Origin: Nocardia puris | Lineage (GTDB): Bacteria > Actinomycetota > Actinomycetes > Mycobacteriales > Mycobacteriaceae | Reading direction: 5' to 3' | NCBI RefSeq assembly: GCF_003315035.1 | Contig: NZ_QNRE01000005.1 | Span: forward strand, 62,001 to 126,000 | DNA length: 64,000 nt | Part shown: piece after piece, positions 24,589 through 33,038 of the stretch | Numbering within the stretch: position 1 is the first letter of the stretch | Layout: each line of letters starts with the position of its first letter | Notes under the pieces: generated by a model | The model's input: the letters and a program-made list of their open reading frames with translations, nothing else | Told to the model about the DNA's origin: nothing | Database searches by the model: none | Program-made: the position numbers and the translations under genes

Positions 24589-26079
24589 TCAGGCTTCGCG
24601 GCGCGAACGCCCGGCCTGGCGGATTCTCTTGGCGGGCGTGCGCTTCTTCGGTTCCGCTGTCGCGGTCTTCGCCCCGGCTTTGCGCTTGCGCCCCGCCGGC
24701 CGCACGACGGGCCGCTCGTCGAGCCACTGCCGGTGCGCCACACCGAGTTCGGTGGCGGGCGGTTCGTCGTAGAGCCATTCGCGGGCGATGCGATGCCAGT
24801 TCGCGGTGACGTTGAGCTGGCCGAGCATGCCGAAGGTGAGGAAGTCGGCGCGCCGGGAGAACAGGTGCTCCGGCGGCAGGTTCTGCTGCTTCATACCGGC
24901 GAACTCGCTGGCCCTCGGGTCGACGGCGAGCAGGAACGCGCCGCTGGCCAGCTCGGGGGTGATGGTGAGTTCCTCGTCCACCAGGCACCATTCCGAAGCG
25001 GCGAGCACGTATTCCAGACACTCCTCGGCGCCGATCTCGTCGGGGGAGTCGATCACCCCGCGCTGGATCATCAACTCGCGCAGGTCTTCCGCGCGGTCCT
25101 CGGCGGCCGCGCGCAGGCAGATCGCCTCGAAGCGCACGTGCTCGGGGTCCATCCGGTTGAACAGGCCGAAGTCCAGGAAACCGACCCGGCCGTCCTCGGT
25201 GAGCAGCACGTTGCCCGGGTGCGGATCGCCGCAGAACTCGTTGAACGTGAACAGCGAACCGACGTAGAAGCGATAGATGATCTCGCCGATGCGGTTGCGC
25301 TCGGCGTCGGGGAACTCGCGCAGCTCGTCGAATCCCTTGCCGGGCAGGTACTCGCTGACCAGCACGCGCGTGGTGCTGAGCTCGGGCAGCGAGCGCGGCA
25401 CCCGGATGAACGGGTGGCCGTCGTAGAGTTCGGCGATCTCGAGCTGGGTGGCGGCCTCGGCCTCGTAGTCGAGTTCGCCTTCCATGTTCAGGCGCAGCTC
25501 GTCCAGCACCGCGGGGGTGACCCACGGCATCGCCGAGGTGAGCACCTTGCGGAACATGTTGAGGTTCTTCAGGTCCGCGCGCACGGCGGCGTCGATGCCG
25601 GGGTACTGCACCTTCACCGCGACCACCCGGCCGTCGTGCAGCCGGGCCCGGTAGACCTGGCCGATCGAGGCGGCCGCCACGGGCTCGGACTCGAACTCGG
25701 CGAACATCGAATCCAGCGGCGCGCCGTAGTCCTCCTCGACCACGCGGCGCATCGCCTCGAACGAGACGGTGGGCGCGGCGTTGCGCAGCACGGCCAGCCG
25801 CTGCTGGAAACGCTCGCGATGCGGTTCGGGCACCAGATCCAGATCCAGCACCGACATCATCTGGCCCAGCTTCATGGCGACGCCCTTCATGGTGCCCAGC
25901 ACCATGACCACCTGTTCGGTGGTGCGGATCATCGACTCCTCGGCCATTTTGGCCCGCACCGCCTCGGATCTGCCCCGCATGGACAGTCTGGTGCGCTGGG
26001 TCCGCAGTACCGAGCTGGCCGCCACGGCACCGAGCTTGGTGCCGCGAGCCAGCCGGGATGTCGGCACTTGCTTCGCCAT
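24589..26079 (-). CDS. ABC1/UbiB-family atypical kinase
   Basis: 496 aa. Family hallmarks: KLGQMMS (KxGQ motif), the Ala-rich loop VAAASIGQVYRARL, Lys in VVAVKVQYPG, catalytic loop FCGDPHPGNVLL and metal-site VGFLDFGL. The C-terminus is a Lys/Arg/Ala-rich tail. UbiB/ABC1 proteins are ATPases linked to isoprenoid-lipid or quinone metabolism; the target here is unknown. ATG 26079 has GGAGG seven bases before it. A putative enoyl reductase follows, suggesting a shared lipid context. Confidence 0.88.
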   Translation of the reverse strand: MAKQVPTSRLARGTKLGAVAASSVLRTQRTRLSMRGRSEAVRAKMAEESMIRTTEQVVMVLGTMKGVAMKLGQMMSVLDLDLVPEPHRERFQQRLAVLRNAAPTVSFEAMRRVVEEDYGAPLDSMFAEFESEPVAAASIGQVYRARLHDGRVVAVKVQYPGIDAAVRADLKNLNMFRKVLTSAMPWVTPAVLDELRLNMEGELDYEAEAATQLEIAELYDGHPFIRVPRSLPELSTTRVLVSEYLPGKGFDELREFPDAERNRIGEIIYRFYVGSLFTFNEFCGDPHPGNVLLTEDGRVGFLDFGLFNRMDPEHVRFEAICLRAAAEDRAEDLRELMIQRGVIDSPDEIGAEECLEYVLAASEWCLVDEELTITPELASGAFLLAVDPRASEFAGMKQQNLPPEHLFSRRADFLTFGMLGQLNVTANWHRIAREWLYDEPPATELGVAHRQWLDERPVVRPAGRKRKAGAKTATAEPKKRTPAKRIRQAGRSRREA

Positions 26080-26199
26080 CGAGGTACCTCCATTGGTGCC
26101 GACGGACTCGCGATGGCACACCCCACGTGCGCACCGCCCGCGTTCAGACTAGCCAACCCCTCGGCGTTGTCGAGTCGGCCGTCACAGACAGCTGTTCGA

Positions 26200-26865
26200 T
26201 CAGGAGTCGGCGTCGGTGACGGGCGCGGGGATGACGTGCTTCTGCTTGTTGAACAGCTCGCGGGACCCGCCCGCGCGCGCCATGCCCTCGATGGCGCTCC
26301 AGGCCATCATGGTGAGGTAGTCGATGACTGCTTCGCGCGACATGGTCTTGTCGGTGGTCCACCAGTGCGTGGCGAGCTGGATGCCGCCGACCAGGACGTA
26401 GGACCACAGCATCGCGCCGGTGGTGTCCAGGCCGAGCGAGCCCGCCTTGTCCACGATGACGGTGCCGACCACTTCGGCGAACAGCTTCTCGAACTCCGCC
26501 AGCGAGGAGGAGTCCGACCCGCCGCTCATGATGAAGCGGTAGACCTCGGGGTCCTCGTCGACGGTGCTGACGTAGGCGGCCAGCGCGGAGCGCACGAGCT
26601 GGAACTCGTCGGCGTCGAGGCTGATCGCCTCGTACACGCGCGGCATCAGCGTGATCTCGATGAACCGCTGCATGGTGGCGTGCACGAGATCGCTCTTGTC
26701 GGAGAAGTAGCGGTACAGCACGGTCTTGGAGACGCCGATCTCGGCGGCGATCTCGTCCATGCCCGCGTTGCTGCCCCGGCTGCGCACGGCGGCGAGGGTG
26801 CCGTCGACGAGTTCCTCGCGACGGTCGATCTTGTGCTGACGCCAGCGGCGTTTGCGGCCGTCCAT
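26200..26865 (-). CDS. TetR-family regulator (Rv0472c-like)
   Basis: 221 aa with N-terminal helix-turn-helix (MDEIAAEIGVSKTVLYRYFSDKSDLV) and a C-terminal region with the WWTTDKTMSREAVIDYLTMMAW segment, as in Rv0472c-type regulators. It is divergent from the DUF445 gene, as in M. tuberculosis. The start is uncertain: ATG 26865 is used, but a GTG at 26880 is in frame. The shared upstream region holds a direct repeat at 27028-27082 that could be its target. Confidence 0.82.
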   Translation of the reverse strand: MDGRKRRWRQHKIDRREELVDGTLAAVRSRGSNAGMDEIAAEIGVSKTVLYRYFSDKSDLVHATMQRFIEITLMPRVYEAISLDADEFQLVRSALAAYVSTVDEDPEVYRFIMSGGSDSSSLAEFEKLFAEVVGTVIVDKAGSLGLDTTGAMLWSYVLVGGIQLATHWWTTDKTMSREAVIDYLTMMAWSAIEGMARAGGSRELFNKQKHVIPAPVTDADS

Positions 26866-27027
26866 CCGGCCGCCGCGCACCGCAGCCGGTCGCTCGGCGC
26901 GCTCACCGATGTCGACAAGGTCTTCGGCGGACAGCGTGGGCTCCCTCGTTCGTGGTGGTCCGTGGCCAGGCACGGGTGGTGGGACCAAGCTTATGTGCCG
27001 CGGAAGTGCTATAGGCCCTTTTGGCGG

Positions 27028-27082
27028 CCGGATGCGGTACGAACCACACAGTTTCCGTCCCGGATGCGGTACGCGCCACACA
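27028..27082. repeat. Pair of 23-bp direct repeats in TetR/DUF445 divergent region
   Basis: CCGGATGCGGTACGAACCACACA at 27028-27050 and the same with CG for AA at 27060-27082: 21 of 23 bases match, period 32 bp (three helical turns). Lies 45-100 bp before the DUF445 start. A two-site operator is plausible. Confidence 0.7.
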
Positions 27083-27135
27083 AATGGGCCGCGCGGGAGC
27101 GGGCCGAGCGCGCCGGGCACAGCAGAATGGAGGGC

Positions 27136-28458
27136 ATGCAGAAAGCTCTCGGCACCCCCGCGGTCCTGACGGCGCCCGCTCCGGCGGCACCGAACGGGTT
27201 CTTCGTGGACGAGGCCGCCAAGCGCCGCGACCTGTTCAAGATGAAGGCCTTCGCCACGGGACTGCTGGCCTTCGCCACGGCCGTCTATCTGTTCTGCCGC
27301 TGGCTGGAGTCGCGCGGCGGGGGCGGTGACTGGGTCGGGTACGTGCGGGCCGCTTCCGAGGCGGGCATGGTCGGCGCGCTCGCCGACTGGTTCGCGGTGA
27401 CGGCGCTGTTCCGGCATCCGCTCGGGCTGCCGATCCCGCACACCGCGATCATCCGCAGGAAGAAGGACCAGCTCGGGGCCAGCCTGGGCAGTTTCGTGGG
27501 CACCAACTTCCTGGCGCCGGAGGTGGTGTCGGAGAAGGTGCGCTCGGCGCAGGTGTCGCTGCGGATCGGGCGGTGGATGGCCGATCCGGGGCACGCGGCG
27601 CGGGTGGCCGAGGAGAGTTCGACGATCCTGCGCGCGGTGGTGGGCGTGCTGCGCGACGAGGACGTCGAGCAGATCATCGACAACACCATCGTCAAGCGGA
27701 TCGCCGAGCCGTTGTGGGGCCCGCCGATCGGCCGGGTGCTGGCCGAACTGCTCGCCGACAACCGCCAGCTGCCGCTGCTGGACATGCTCGCCGAACGCGC
27801 GCACCAGTGGGCATTGGGCAGCCAGGAGACGATCGACCGGATCGTTTTGCGCGACGCGCCGCAATGGGCGCCGAAATTTGTAAACATTCTGCTTTCAGAA
27901 AAGATCTACCGGGAGCTGGTCGAGTTCACCTGGAAGGTGCGTTCGAACCCCGAGCACGAGGTGCGGCTGGCGGCCAATCGATTCCTGGAGGAATTCGCCG
28001 AGGATCTCCAGCACGACGACGCCATGATCAAGAAGGCCGAGCGCATCAAGGCCCAGATCATGGGCCGCGAGGAGATCACCGGGATGGCCGAGGCCACCTG
28101 GCGCGCGGCCAAACGTCTCATCCTGGAATCGGCCGACGATCCGAACAGCACCCTGCGCCGCAAGGTGGGGGAGAATGTGCAGCAGCTCGGCGAACGTCTG
28201 CGCGACGATCCCGAGATGCGCGACAAGGTGGACGGCTGGCTCGACCGGGGTGTGCGCTACCTCGTCTCGAATTACGCGGCCGAGATCACCACACTGGTCA
28301 CCGACACGGTTGCCAAGTGGGATGCCGAAGAAGCGAGCAAGAAGATCGAATTGCAGGTGGGGCGCGATCTGCAATTCATCCGGATCAACGGAACGGTCGT
28401 GGGATCACTGGCCGGACTGGTGATCTACACGATTTCGCAGTTGCTGTTCCAGCACTGA
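27136..28458 (+). CDS. DUF445 membrane protein (Rv0473-like)
   Basis: 440 aa. One N-terminal membrane helix (KAFATGLLAFATAVYLFCRWL), the DUF445 signature GMVGALADWFAVTALFRHPLGLPIPHTAIIRRKKDQLG, a long helical soluble domain, and a C-terminal membrane helix (VGSLAGLVIYTISQLLF). The protein probably forms a hairpin anchored at both ends. The family has no assigned function. ATG 27136 follows GGAGG closely; ATG 27127 in the same frame is an alternative. Conserved neighbour of the TetR, XRE and hbhA genes. Confidence 0.85.
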   Translation: MQKALGTPAVLTAPAPAAPNGFFVDEAAKRRDLFKMKAFATGLLAFATAVYLFCRWLESRGGGGDWVGYVRAASEAGMVGALADWFAVTALFRHPLGLPIPHTAIIRRKKDQLGASLGSFVGTNFLAPEVVSEKVRSAQVSLRIGRWMADPGHAARVAEESSTILRAVVGVLRDEDVEQIIDNTIVKRIAEPLWGPPIGRVLAELLADNRQLPLLDMLAERAHQWALGSQETIDRIVLRDAPQWAPKFVNILLSEKIYRELVEFTWKVRSNPEHEVRLAANRFLEEFAEDLQHDDAMIKKAERIKAQIMGREEITGMAEATWRAAKRLILESADDPNSTLRRKVGENVQQLGERLRDDPEMRDKVDGWLDRGVRYLVSNYAAEITTLVTDTVAKWDAEEASKKIELQVGRDLQFIRINGTVVGSLAGLVIYTISQLLFQH

Positions 28459-28488
28459 TCCGGTGCGCGCCGGGGGTTTGCCGAAGGC

Positions 28489-28533
28489 GTGCTAACAGGG
28501 GTGCTTGCAATAGTTAGCACCCTCCCCTAGAAT
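28489..28533 (+). promoter_or_regulatory. Promoter and inverted repeat of the XRE-hbhA operon
   Basis: TTGCAA (28505-28510), a 17-bp spacer and TAGAAT (28528-28533) form a good sigma-A type promoter 30 bp before the XRE start. GTGCTAAC (28489-28496) and GTTAGCAC (28513-28520) are perfect inverted arms separated by 16 bp; the right arm lies in the spacer. Autoregulation by the encoded XRE protein is likely. Confidence 0.65.
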
Positions 28534-28563
28534 CGGACACGTACAACCGCCAGAAGGTGAGTG

Positions 28564-29067
28564 ATGGCAGACCGTCCCGAGGTTTCCACCGAGTACACCG
28601 GCGCTGCGGCCGACTTGTCGGACGACGCCGGAGAACGCGGGGGCCGCGTCGCGAACGCGGCGCACGACATCGGAGGGTTCATCAGGGCACAGCGAGAAGC
28701 CGCGCAAGTCTCGCTGCGTCAACTCGCCGCGCTGGCGGGGGTCAGCAATCCGTATCTCAGTCAGATCGAGCGCGGATTGCGCAACCCCTCCGCCGAAGTG
28801 CTCGCGCAGATCGCCAAGGCGCTGCGCGTGTCCTCGGAGGTGCTGTACGTACGGGCTGGCTATCTCGAGCAGCGGCCGCACAGTCCGGTCCGGGATGCCC
28901 TGCTTGCCGACACGACCATCAGTGAACGGCAGAAGCAGGTCCTGCTGGACATCTATGAATCGTTTCGCCGGGAAAACGGAGGGAACGAGCCAGGGGGGGA
29001 ATGGGACAGCGACGTTCCGCGCACGACAACCGACACTCCGCCACGCCAGGAGAACGAAACACCATGA
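28564..29067 (+). CDS. XRE-family helix-turn-helix regulator (Rv0474-like)
   Basis: 167 aa. Helix-turn-helix at about residues 40-95 (FIRAQREAAQVSLRQLAALAGVSNPYLSQIERG) and the conserved downstream stretch VLYVRAGYLEQRP, followed by a disordered acidic tail. Gene order XRE-hbhA-DUF2516 is the same as Rv0474-Rv0475-Rv0476. ATG 28564 has AGAAGG before it; the GTG three bases earlier is less likely. The stop overlaps the hbhA start (ATGA). The inverted repeat over its promoter suggests it controls itself and hbhA. Confidence 0.88.
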   Translation: MADRPEVSTEYTGAAADLSDDAGERGGRVANAAHDIGGFIRAQREAAQVSLRQLAALAGVSNPYLSQIERGLRNPSAEVLAQIAKALRVSSEVLYVRAGYLEQRPHSPVRDALLADTTISERQKQVLLDIYESFRRENGGNEPGGEWDSDVPRTTTDTPPRQENETP

Positions 29068-29714
29068 CCGAGAAGAACGCCACCGTGACCAAGCCCCTGT
29101 TCGCCGCCGTCGGCGCGGGCGATGCCGTGTACACCGCCGCCCTGGACGTCGTCACCCAGGTGCGCGAGCGCGCGGCCGCCACCGATGTGACCGGCCGGGT
29201 CGAGGAGGCGCGCGAGCGCTTCGCCAACGTGCCCGCCGACGTGCAGGCCCAGTTCGATTCGCTGCGCGAGCGCCTCACCGGCCTGCCGTCCGAGCTGCCC
29301 GAGGACCTCGCCGAGCTGCGCGAGAAGTTCACCTCCGAGGAACTGCGCAAGCTGGCCGAGGAGTACTACACCAAGGTTCTCGACCTGTACGCCGACCTGG
29401 CCGAGCGCGGCGAGGACACCGTCGAGCGGCTGCGCGCCAACCACCTGGTCGAGGACCAGATCGAGCGCGTGGAGACCCTGTACAAGGACGCGGCCACCCG
29501 CGCCGAGGAGGTCCTGGACCGCGTGAACGGCCTGATCGGCCGTCCGGGCAAGACCGAGGACGCGCCGGCCGAGCCGGTCGTCGACGCCGAGGTCGTCGCC
29601 GTCACCACCGAGACCGCGCCCGCCGCCAACGGCGCGCCGAAGAAGGCGCCCGCCAAGAAGGCGCCCGCGGCCAAGAAGGCCCCCGCGAAGAAGGCCGCCC
29701 CCAAGAAGGCCTGA
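29064..29714 (+). CDS. hbhA: Heparin-binding haemagglutinin (HbhA) homologue
   Basis: 216 aa. N-terminal hydrophobic segment (PLFAAVGAGDAVYTAALDVV), a long coiled coil (VRERAAATDVTGRVEEARERF to about residue 160), an Ala/Glu linker and a C-terminal tail of PKKAPAKKA-type repeats. In mycobacteria the same tail binds heparan sulfate and is methylated on Lys, and HbhA is surface exposed and lipid associated. Adhesion is therefore expected but untested here. The start overlaps the XRE stop by four bases. A hairpin follows at 29737-29770. Confidence 0.9.
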   Translation: MTEKNATVTKPLFAAVGAGDAVYTAALDVVTQVRERAAATDVTGRVEEARERFANVPADVQAQFDSLRERLTGLPSELPEDLAELREKFTSEELRKLAEEYYTKVLDLYADLAERGEDTVERLRANHLVEDQIERVETLYKDAATRAEEVLDRVNGLIGRPGKTEDAPAEPVVDAEVVAVTTETAPAANGAPKKAPAKKAPAAKKAPAKKAAPKKA

Positions 29715-29736
29715 CCTCGCCGGTCTTTCACGTATC

Positions 29737-29770
29737 GACGCCCCCTTGCGCACTGCCGCACGGGGGCGTC
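29737..29770 (+). terminator. Hairpin after hbhA
   Basis: GACGCCCCC (29737-29745) pairs with GGGGGCGTC (29762-29770); the 16-base loop contains TGCG/CGCA, which can extend pairing. No T-tract. It lies 18 bp before the DUF2516 start and may give partial termination. Confidence 0.55.
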
Positions 29771-29787
29771 GCTCGTATCATGGTGGG

Positions 29788-30084
29788 GTGAATACCGTGA
29801 ACGGGTTGACCGGGCTGATCATGCTGGTGCTGTGGCTCGCCGCGCTGGGCGCGGCGATCTTCGCCCTGATCCACGCCATCCGCCAGCGGCCCGACGCGTT
29901 CACCGCGGTGGACAAGCAGACCAAGCCGATCTGGCTGGCCATACTCGGTGTGGCGCTACTGCTGTTGCTGCTGTCGCCGGGCCGTCTCGGATTGCTCGCG
30001 TTCGTCGCGATCATCGGAACGGGCGTCTACCTGGCCGATGTGCGGCCGAAGGTGGACGAGGTCCAGCGCGGTCCGCGCTGGTAG
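29788..30084 (+). CDS. DUF2516 small membrane protein (Rv0476-like)
   Basis: 98 aa, three predicted helices (LTGLIMLVLWLAALGAAIFALIHAI; IWLAILGVALLLLLL; LGLLAFVAIIGTGVYLADV) and the short C-terminus RPKVDEVQRGPRW, typical of DUF2516. GTG 29788 is used; it lies behind GGTGGG. Position after hbhA is conserved in mycobacteria. Function unknown. Confidence 0.82.
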   Translation: MNTVNGLTGLIMLVLWLAALGAAIFALIHAIRQRPDAFTAVDKQTKPIWLAILGVALLLLLLSPGRLGLLAFVAIIGTGVYLADVRPKVDEVQRGPRW

Positions 30085-30143
30085 CGGTAGTTCTCGCGCC
30101 CGCGCCGCCCCTCGCGGGCGGTCGCTGATGCGGCGTGTTCGCT

Positions 30144-30176
30144 CGGCCCGATGCTCAGGCATCGGGCCGTTTTTTT
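30144..30176 (+). terminator. Strong rho-independent terminator
   Basis: Perfect 11-bp stem CGGCCCGATGC (30144-30154) / GCATCGGGCCG (30159-30169), TCAG loop, then seven T. It ends the hbhA-DUF2516 transcript. Confidence 0.95.
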
Positions 30177-30209
30177 GTGCCGTCCGACTGGCGCCGCGCG
30201 TTACTTCGG

Positions 30210-30230
30210 GTTACTGTATCGAGCAGTAAC
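30210..30230. promoter_or_regulatory. Inverted repeat before the alpha/beta-hydrolase
   Basis: GTTACTG-TATCGAG-CAGTAAC, perfect 7-bp arms, immediately before AAAGGAG and the start codon. TetR- and GntR-type proteins use sites of this form. No regulator gene is adjacent. Confidence 0.6.
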
Positions 30231-30244
30231 ACAAAGGAGTGTCG

Positions 30245-31285
30245 ATGCGCGCACTGTCGCCGATCGCGTTGACCGAGCTGCCGGGAAAGGCTCGGGACCT
30301 GCTGAACGCCCACCGCGCCGCCCTGCGGGCGCGGACCTTTGGGAACCCCGCCCTCAACCCGCCGACCGCACCTCGCACGGTCATCCCCGTCACCGCCACC
30401 GACGGCGCGAAGCTGCGCGTCCACGCCTACGGCCCGGACGACGCGCCCGCCGTGGTTCTGGTGCACGGCTGGACCTGCGCCATCGAGTACTGGAACGCCC
30501 AGATCAACGAGTTCGCCGGTGCGTACCGCGTCATCGCCTACGACCAGCGCGGTCACGGCGAGAGCGAGCGCGGCACCGCAGCGCTGACCTGGGACCAGCT
30601 CGCCGACGACCTCTCCGCCGTCCTCGACGCCGCCCTGCGGCCCGGTGAGCGCGCCGTGCTGGTCGGCCACAGCCTCGGCGGCATGACCATGCAGGCGTGG
30701 GCCGGCCGTCACCCGGAGCAGGTCACCGAGCGGGCTCTCGCCGCGCTGCTGGTCAACACCGCCGCCGACCGGTTGGTCGCCGAGACCACCGTGGTGCCGC
30801 TGCTGAACCGCACCTGGTTCGGTGAATTCGTGGCGCTGCCGTTCTGGTTCGGCCGCCTCGGCCTGGGCACGCCCATCGTGTTCCCGCCGCTGGCGCCGGT
30901 GCGCTGGGCCTTCGCCCGTCAGATCATGAGCCTGGCCGCCGACCGCGAACTCGTCGACTACAGCATGGCCGTGGTGCGGTCGTGTCCGGCCGCCGTGCGG
31001 GCCCGCTTCGGGTTCCTGCTCGCCGATATGGATCTGGGCGAGTCGGTGCGAAACCTGGTGGTGCCCACCACGATTCTGGCCGGGTCCAAGGACGATATGA
31101 CCCCGCCGGTGCACTCCGAGCGCCTCGCCGCGCTGCTCGCCGAGACCGGCAACCTGGTGCGCTACCAGGTGTTCGACACCGGCCACCTGGGCAACGTCGA
31201 GGCCTACGAGCGCTTCAACGAAGAGCTGGCCCGTGTGCTGGCGGCGGCCACCGAATCCGTCGAGGTGGTCGAAGCCGTCGGCTGA
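30245..31285 (+). CDS. Alpha/beta-hydrolase
   Basis: 346 aa, one hydrolase domain. Oxyanion region VLVHGWTCAIEYW, YDQRGHGESERG, nucleophile Ser in VGHSLGGMTM, Asp in AGSKDDMTPP, His in DTGHLGNVE. The N-terminal extension of about 60 residues lacks a signal peptide. ATG 30245 follows AAAGGAG; the GTG at 30239 lies inside that site and is rejected. It stands alone between a terminator and convergent purU. Substrate unknown; lipid or ester hydrolysis is typical. Confidence 0.85.
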   Translation: MRALSPIALTELPGKARDLLNAHRAALRARTFGNPALNPPTAPRTVIPVTATDGAKLRVHAYGPDDAPAVVLVHGWTCAIEYWNAQINEFAGAYRVIAYDQRGHGESERGTAALTWDQLADDLSAVLDAALRPGERAVLVGHSLGGMTMQAWAGRHPEQVTERALAALLVNTAADRLVAETTVVPLLNRTWFGEFVALPFWFGRLGLGTPIVFPPLAPVRWAFARQIMSLAADRELVDYSMAVVRSCPAAVRARFGFLLADMDLGESVRNLVVPTTILAGSKDDMTPPVHSERLAALLAETGNLVRYQVFDTGHLGNVEAYERFNEELARVLAAATESVEVVEAVG

Positions 31286-31474
31286 CACGCGCCGAACGGA
31301 CGCGGGGCGGATCTCGGGCCGCCCCGCGTTTCGCGCGTCCGGGGGAGGGTGCGCTGCTGGTGGACGATGCCGTGGCGGCTGCTCGCACTGCGCCGATGCG
31401 AACCGGCCGGTGCGCGACCTGGGCCGAACCGGCGGGTGCCGACGGTCGCCGGGGCGTTCGCCGGTCCGACTACC

Positions 31475-32365
31475 TCAGCTGAAGACGACGGTGCGGCGTC
31501 CGTGCACCAGGACCCGGCCCTCCAGATGCCAGCGCAGGCCCCTGGCCAGCACCACCCGCTCGATATCGCGGCCCTGGCGCACCATGTCGCGCACCTCGTC
31601 GGCGTGATCGATGCGGATCACGTCCTGCTCGATGATCGGGCCCGCGTCGAGTTCCGCCGTCACGTAGTGGCAGGTCGCGCCGATGAGTTTCACACCGCGC
31701 GCGAACGCCTGGTGGTAGGGGCGCGCGCCCACGAACGAGGGCAGGAAGCTGTGGTGGATATTGATCGCCCGGCCCGCCCAGTGCTCGCACAGTTCCGGCG
31801 GCAGCACCTGCATGAAGCGGGCCAGCACCACCGCGTGCGGGTCGTGCGCGTCGACCAGGGCGCGGACCTCCTCGAACGCCGGGCCGCGCTCGGCCGGGTC
31901 CTTCGGGAACGGCACGTGGTGGAACTTCACGCCGTGCGCCTCGGTCATCGCGGCCAGGTCGGGGTGGTTGCCGATGACGGCTTCGATGGTGGCGGGCAGC
32001 TCGCCCGCCGCGGCGCGCCCGAGCAGGTCGTGCAGGCAGTGCCCGTCCTTGCTCACCAGCAGCACCGCGCGGCGGCGCTCGCCGGAATCGAGCAGCTGCC
32101 ATTCGGTCTCCGGCCCGAGTTCGCGCGCCACCTCGGTGAACCGCTCGCGCAGTTCGGCCAGGCCGAACGGCACGGTCGAGGCCTTGATCGCCTGGCGGGT
32201 GAAGAACCAGCCGGTGTCGTTGTCCGAGTGGTAACCGGCCTCCACGATGGAGCCGCCGAAGTCGGCGATGAACGACGTGATGCGGGCGATGATGCCCGGC
32301 CGGTCGAGGCAGCCGAGACCGAGCACGAAACGGCGGTCGTCCGGTGCGGACGGTGCGGAACTCAT
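31475..32365 (-). CDS. purU: Formyltetrahydrofolate deformylase
   Basis: Hydrolyses 10-formyl-tetrahydrofolate to formate and tetrahydrofolate, balancing one-carbon pools. 296 aa with an N-terminal ACT domain (LGLGCLDRPGIIARITSFIADF) that senses methionine/glycine in the E. coli enzyme, and a formyl-transferase fold with catalytic Asn-His in INIHHSFLPSFVGARPYHQAF and Asp in AELDAGPIIEQD. The frame is open upstream but ATG 32365 gives the usual N-terminus. Divergent from the DUF2505 gene. Confidence 0.94.
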   Translation of the reverse strand: MSSAPSAPDDRRFVLGLGCLDRPGIIARITSFIADFGGSIVEAGYHSDNDTGWFFTRQAIKASTVPFGLAELRERFTEVARELGPETEWQLLDSGERRRAVLLVSKDGHCLHDLLGRAAAGELPATIEAVIGNHPDLAAMTEAHGVKFHHVPFPKDPAERGPAFEEVRALVDAHDPHAVVLARFMQVLPPELCEHWAGRAINIHHSFLPSFVGARPYHQAFARGVKLIGATCHYVTAELDAGPIIEQDVIRIDHADEVRDMVRQGRDIERVVLARGLRWHLEGRVLVHGRRTVVFS

Positions 32366-32516
32366 GGGCCCATCCTCGCAGGCAGCCGCGCGCGGACCCG
32401 GCGCGGCCCCGCGCGGATGCGGTGAGTTCGCCGCGCCCCTCGGATGCCGCCATCGCCCCGCCTCCCGCACATCCCGGCCGACCGTCCGCGCGCACCAACC
32501 CATTACCCTGTCTCGA

Positions 32517-33038
32517 ATGGCACGTCGACTGGATTACTCCGCTCGCTACCCGTTGCACACCTCCAAGGAGGTGTACGAGGCGCTGACGACGCGTGCGTAC
32601 TGGGAGGCGCGCATCGAGGAGATGCGGAAGTACACGCCGGAGAACGAAGTGGTCAGCCACGAGGTCACCGACTCCGGGATCGACGTGGTGCTGCACCACA
32701 CCCTGCCGCGCGAGATGCTGCCGGAGATCGCGCAGACCGTGATGCGCAAGGACATGATCATCACCCGCAAGGAGAGCTGGGGTCCGTTCGACGGGCAGCA
32801 GGCCGAGGGCAAGTTCTCGGCGTCCATCCCGGCGGGGCCGGGCAGCCTGGGCGGCACCATCAAACTGTTCCCCACCGAGACCGGGTCGACCGTGCGGTTC
32901 TCGTCGGAGGCGAAGGTCTTCATCCCGATGGTCGGCCCGCGCCTGGAACAGCTGATGCTGGTGAACCTGGTCGACCTGTTCCGCGCCGAGGCCGAGGAAA
33001 CGGTGCGGTGGCTGGAAGAGCGAAACCCGACCAGCTGA
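32517..33038 (+). CDS. DUF2505 protein (START-like), copy 1
   Basis: 173 aa, no signal peptide. Starts RRLDYSARYPLHTSKEVYEALTTRAYWEARIEEM and continues with GIDVVLHHTLPREMLPEIAQTV and SVRFSSEAKVFIPMVGPRLEQLM-like strands, the actinobacterial DUF2505 pattern of a small lipid-binding fold. A second copy lies at 41177-41662. The family occurs at Rv0481c in M. tuberculosis. The following methyltransferase gene overlaps its end. Confidence 0.82.
   Translation: MARRLDYSARYPLHTSKEVYEALTTRAYWEARIEEMRKYTPENEVVSHEVTDSGIDVVLHHTLPREMLPEIAQTVMRKDMIITRKESWGPFDGQQAEGKFSASIPAGPGSLGGTIKLFPTETGSTVRFSSEAKVFIPMVGPRLEQLMLVNLVDLFRAEAEETVRWLEERNPTS

Noticed and set aside
24559..27135. Long upstream extension of the DUF445 frame
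   Set aside because: It is antisense to three clear genes and ends in a normal start region at 27127/27136.
28489..28533. CIRCE element for HrcA at the XRE promoter
   Set aside because: CIRCE reads TTAGCACTC-N9-GAGTGCTAA; here the arms are in the opposite order and spaced by 16.
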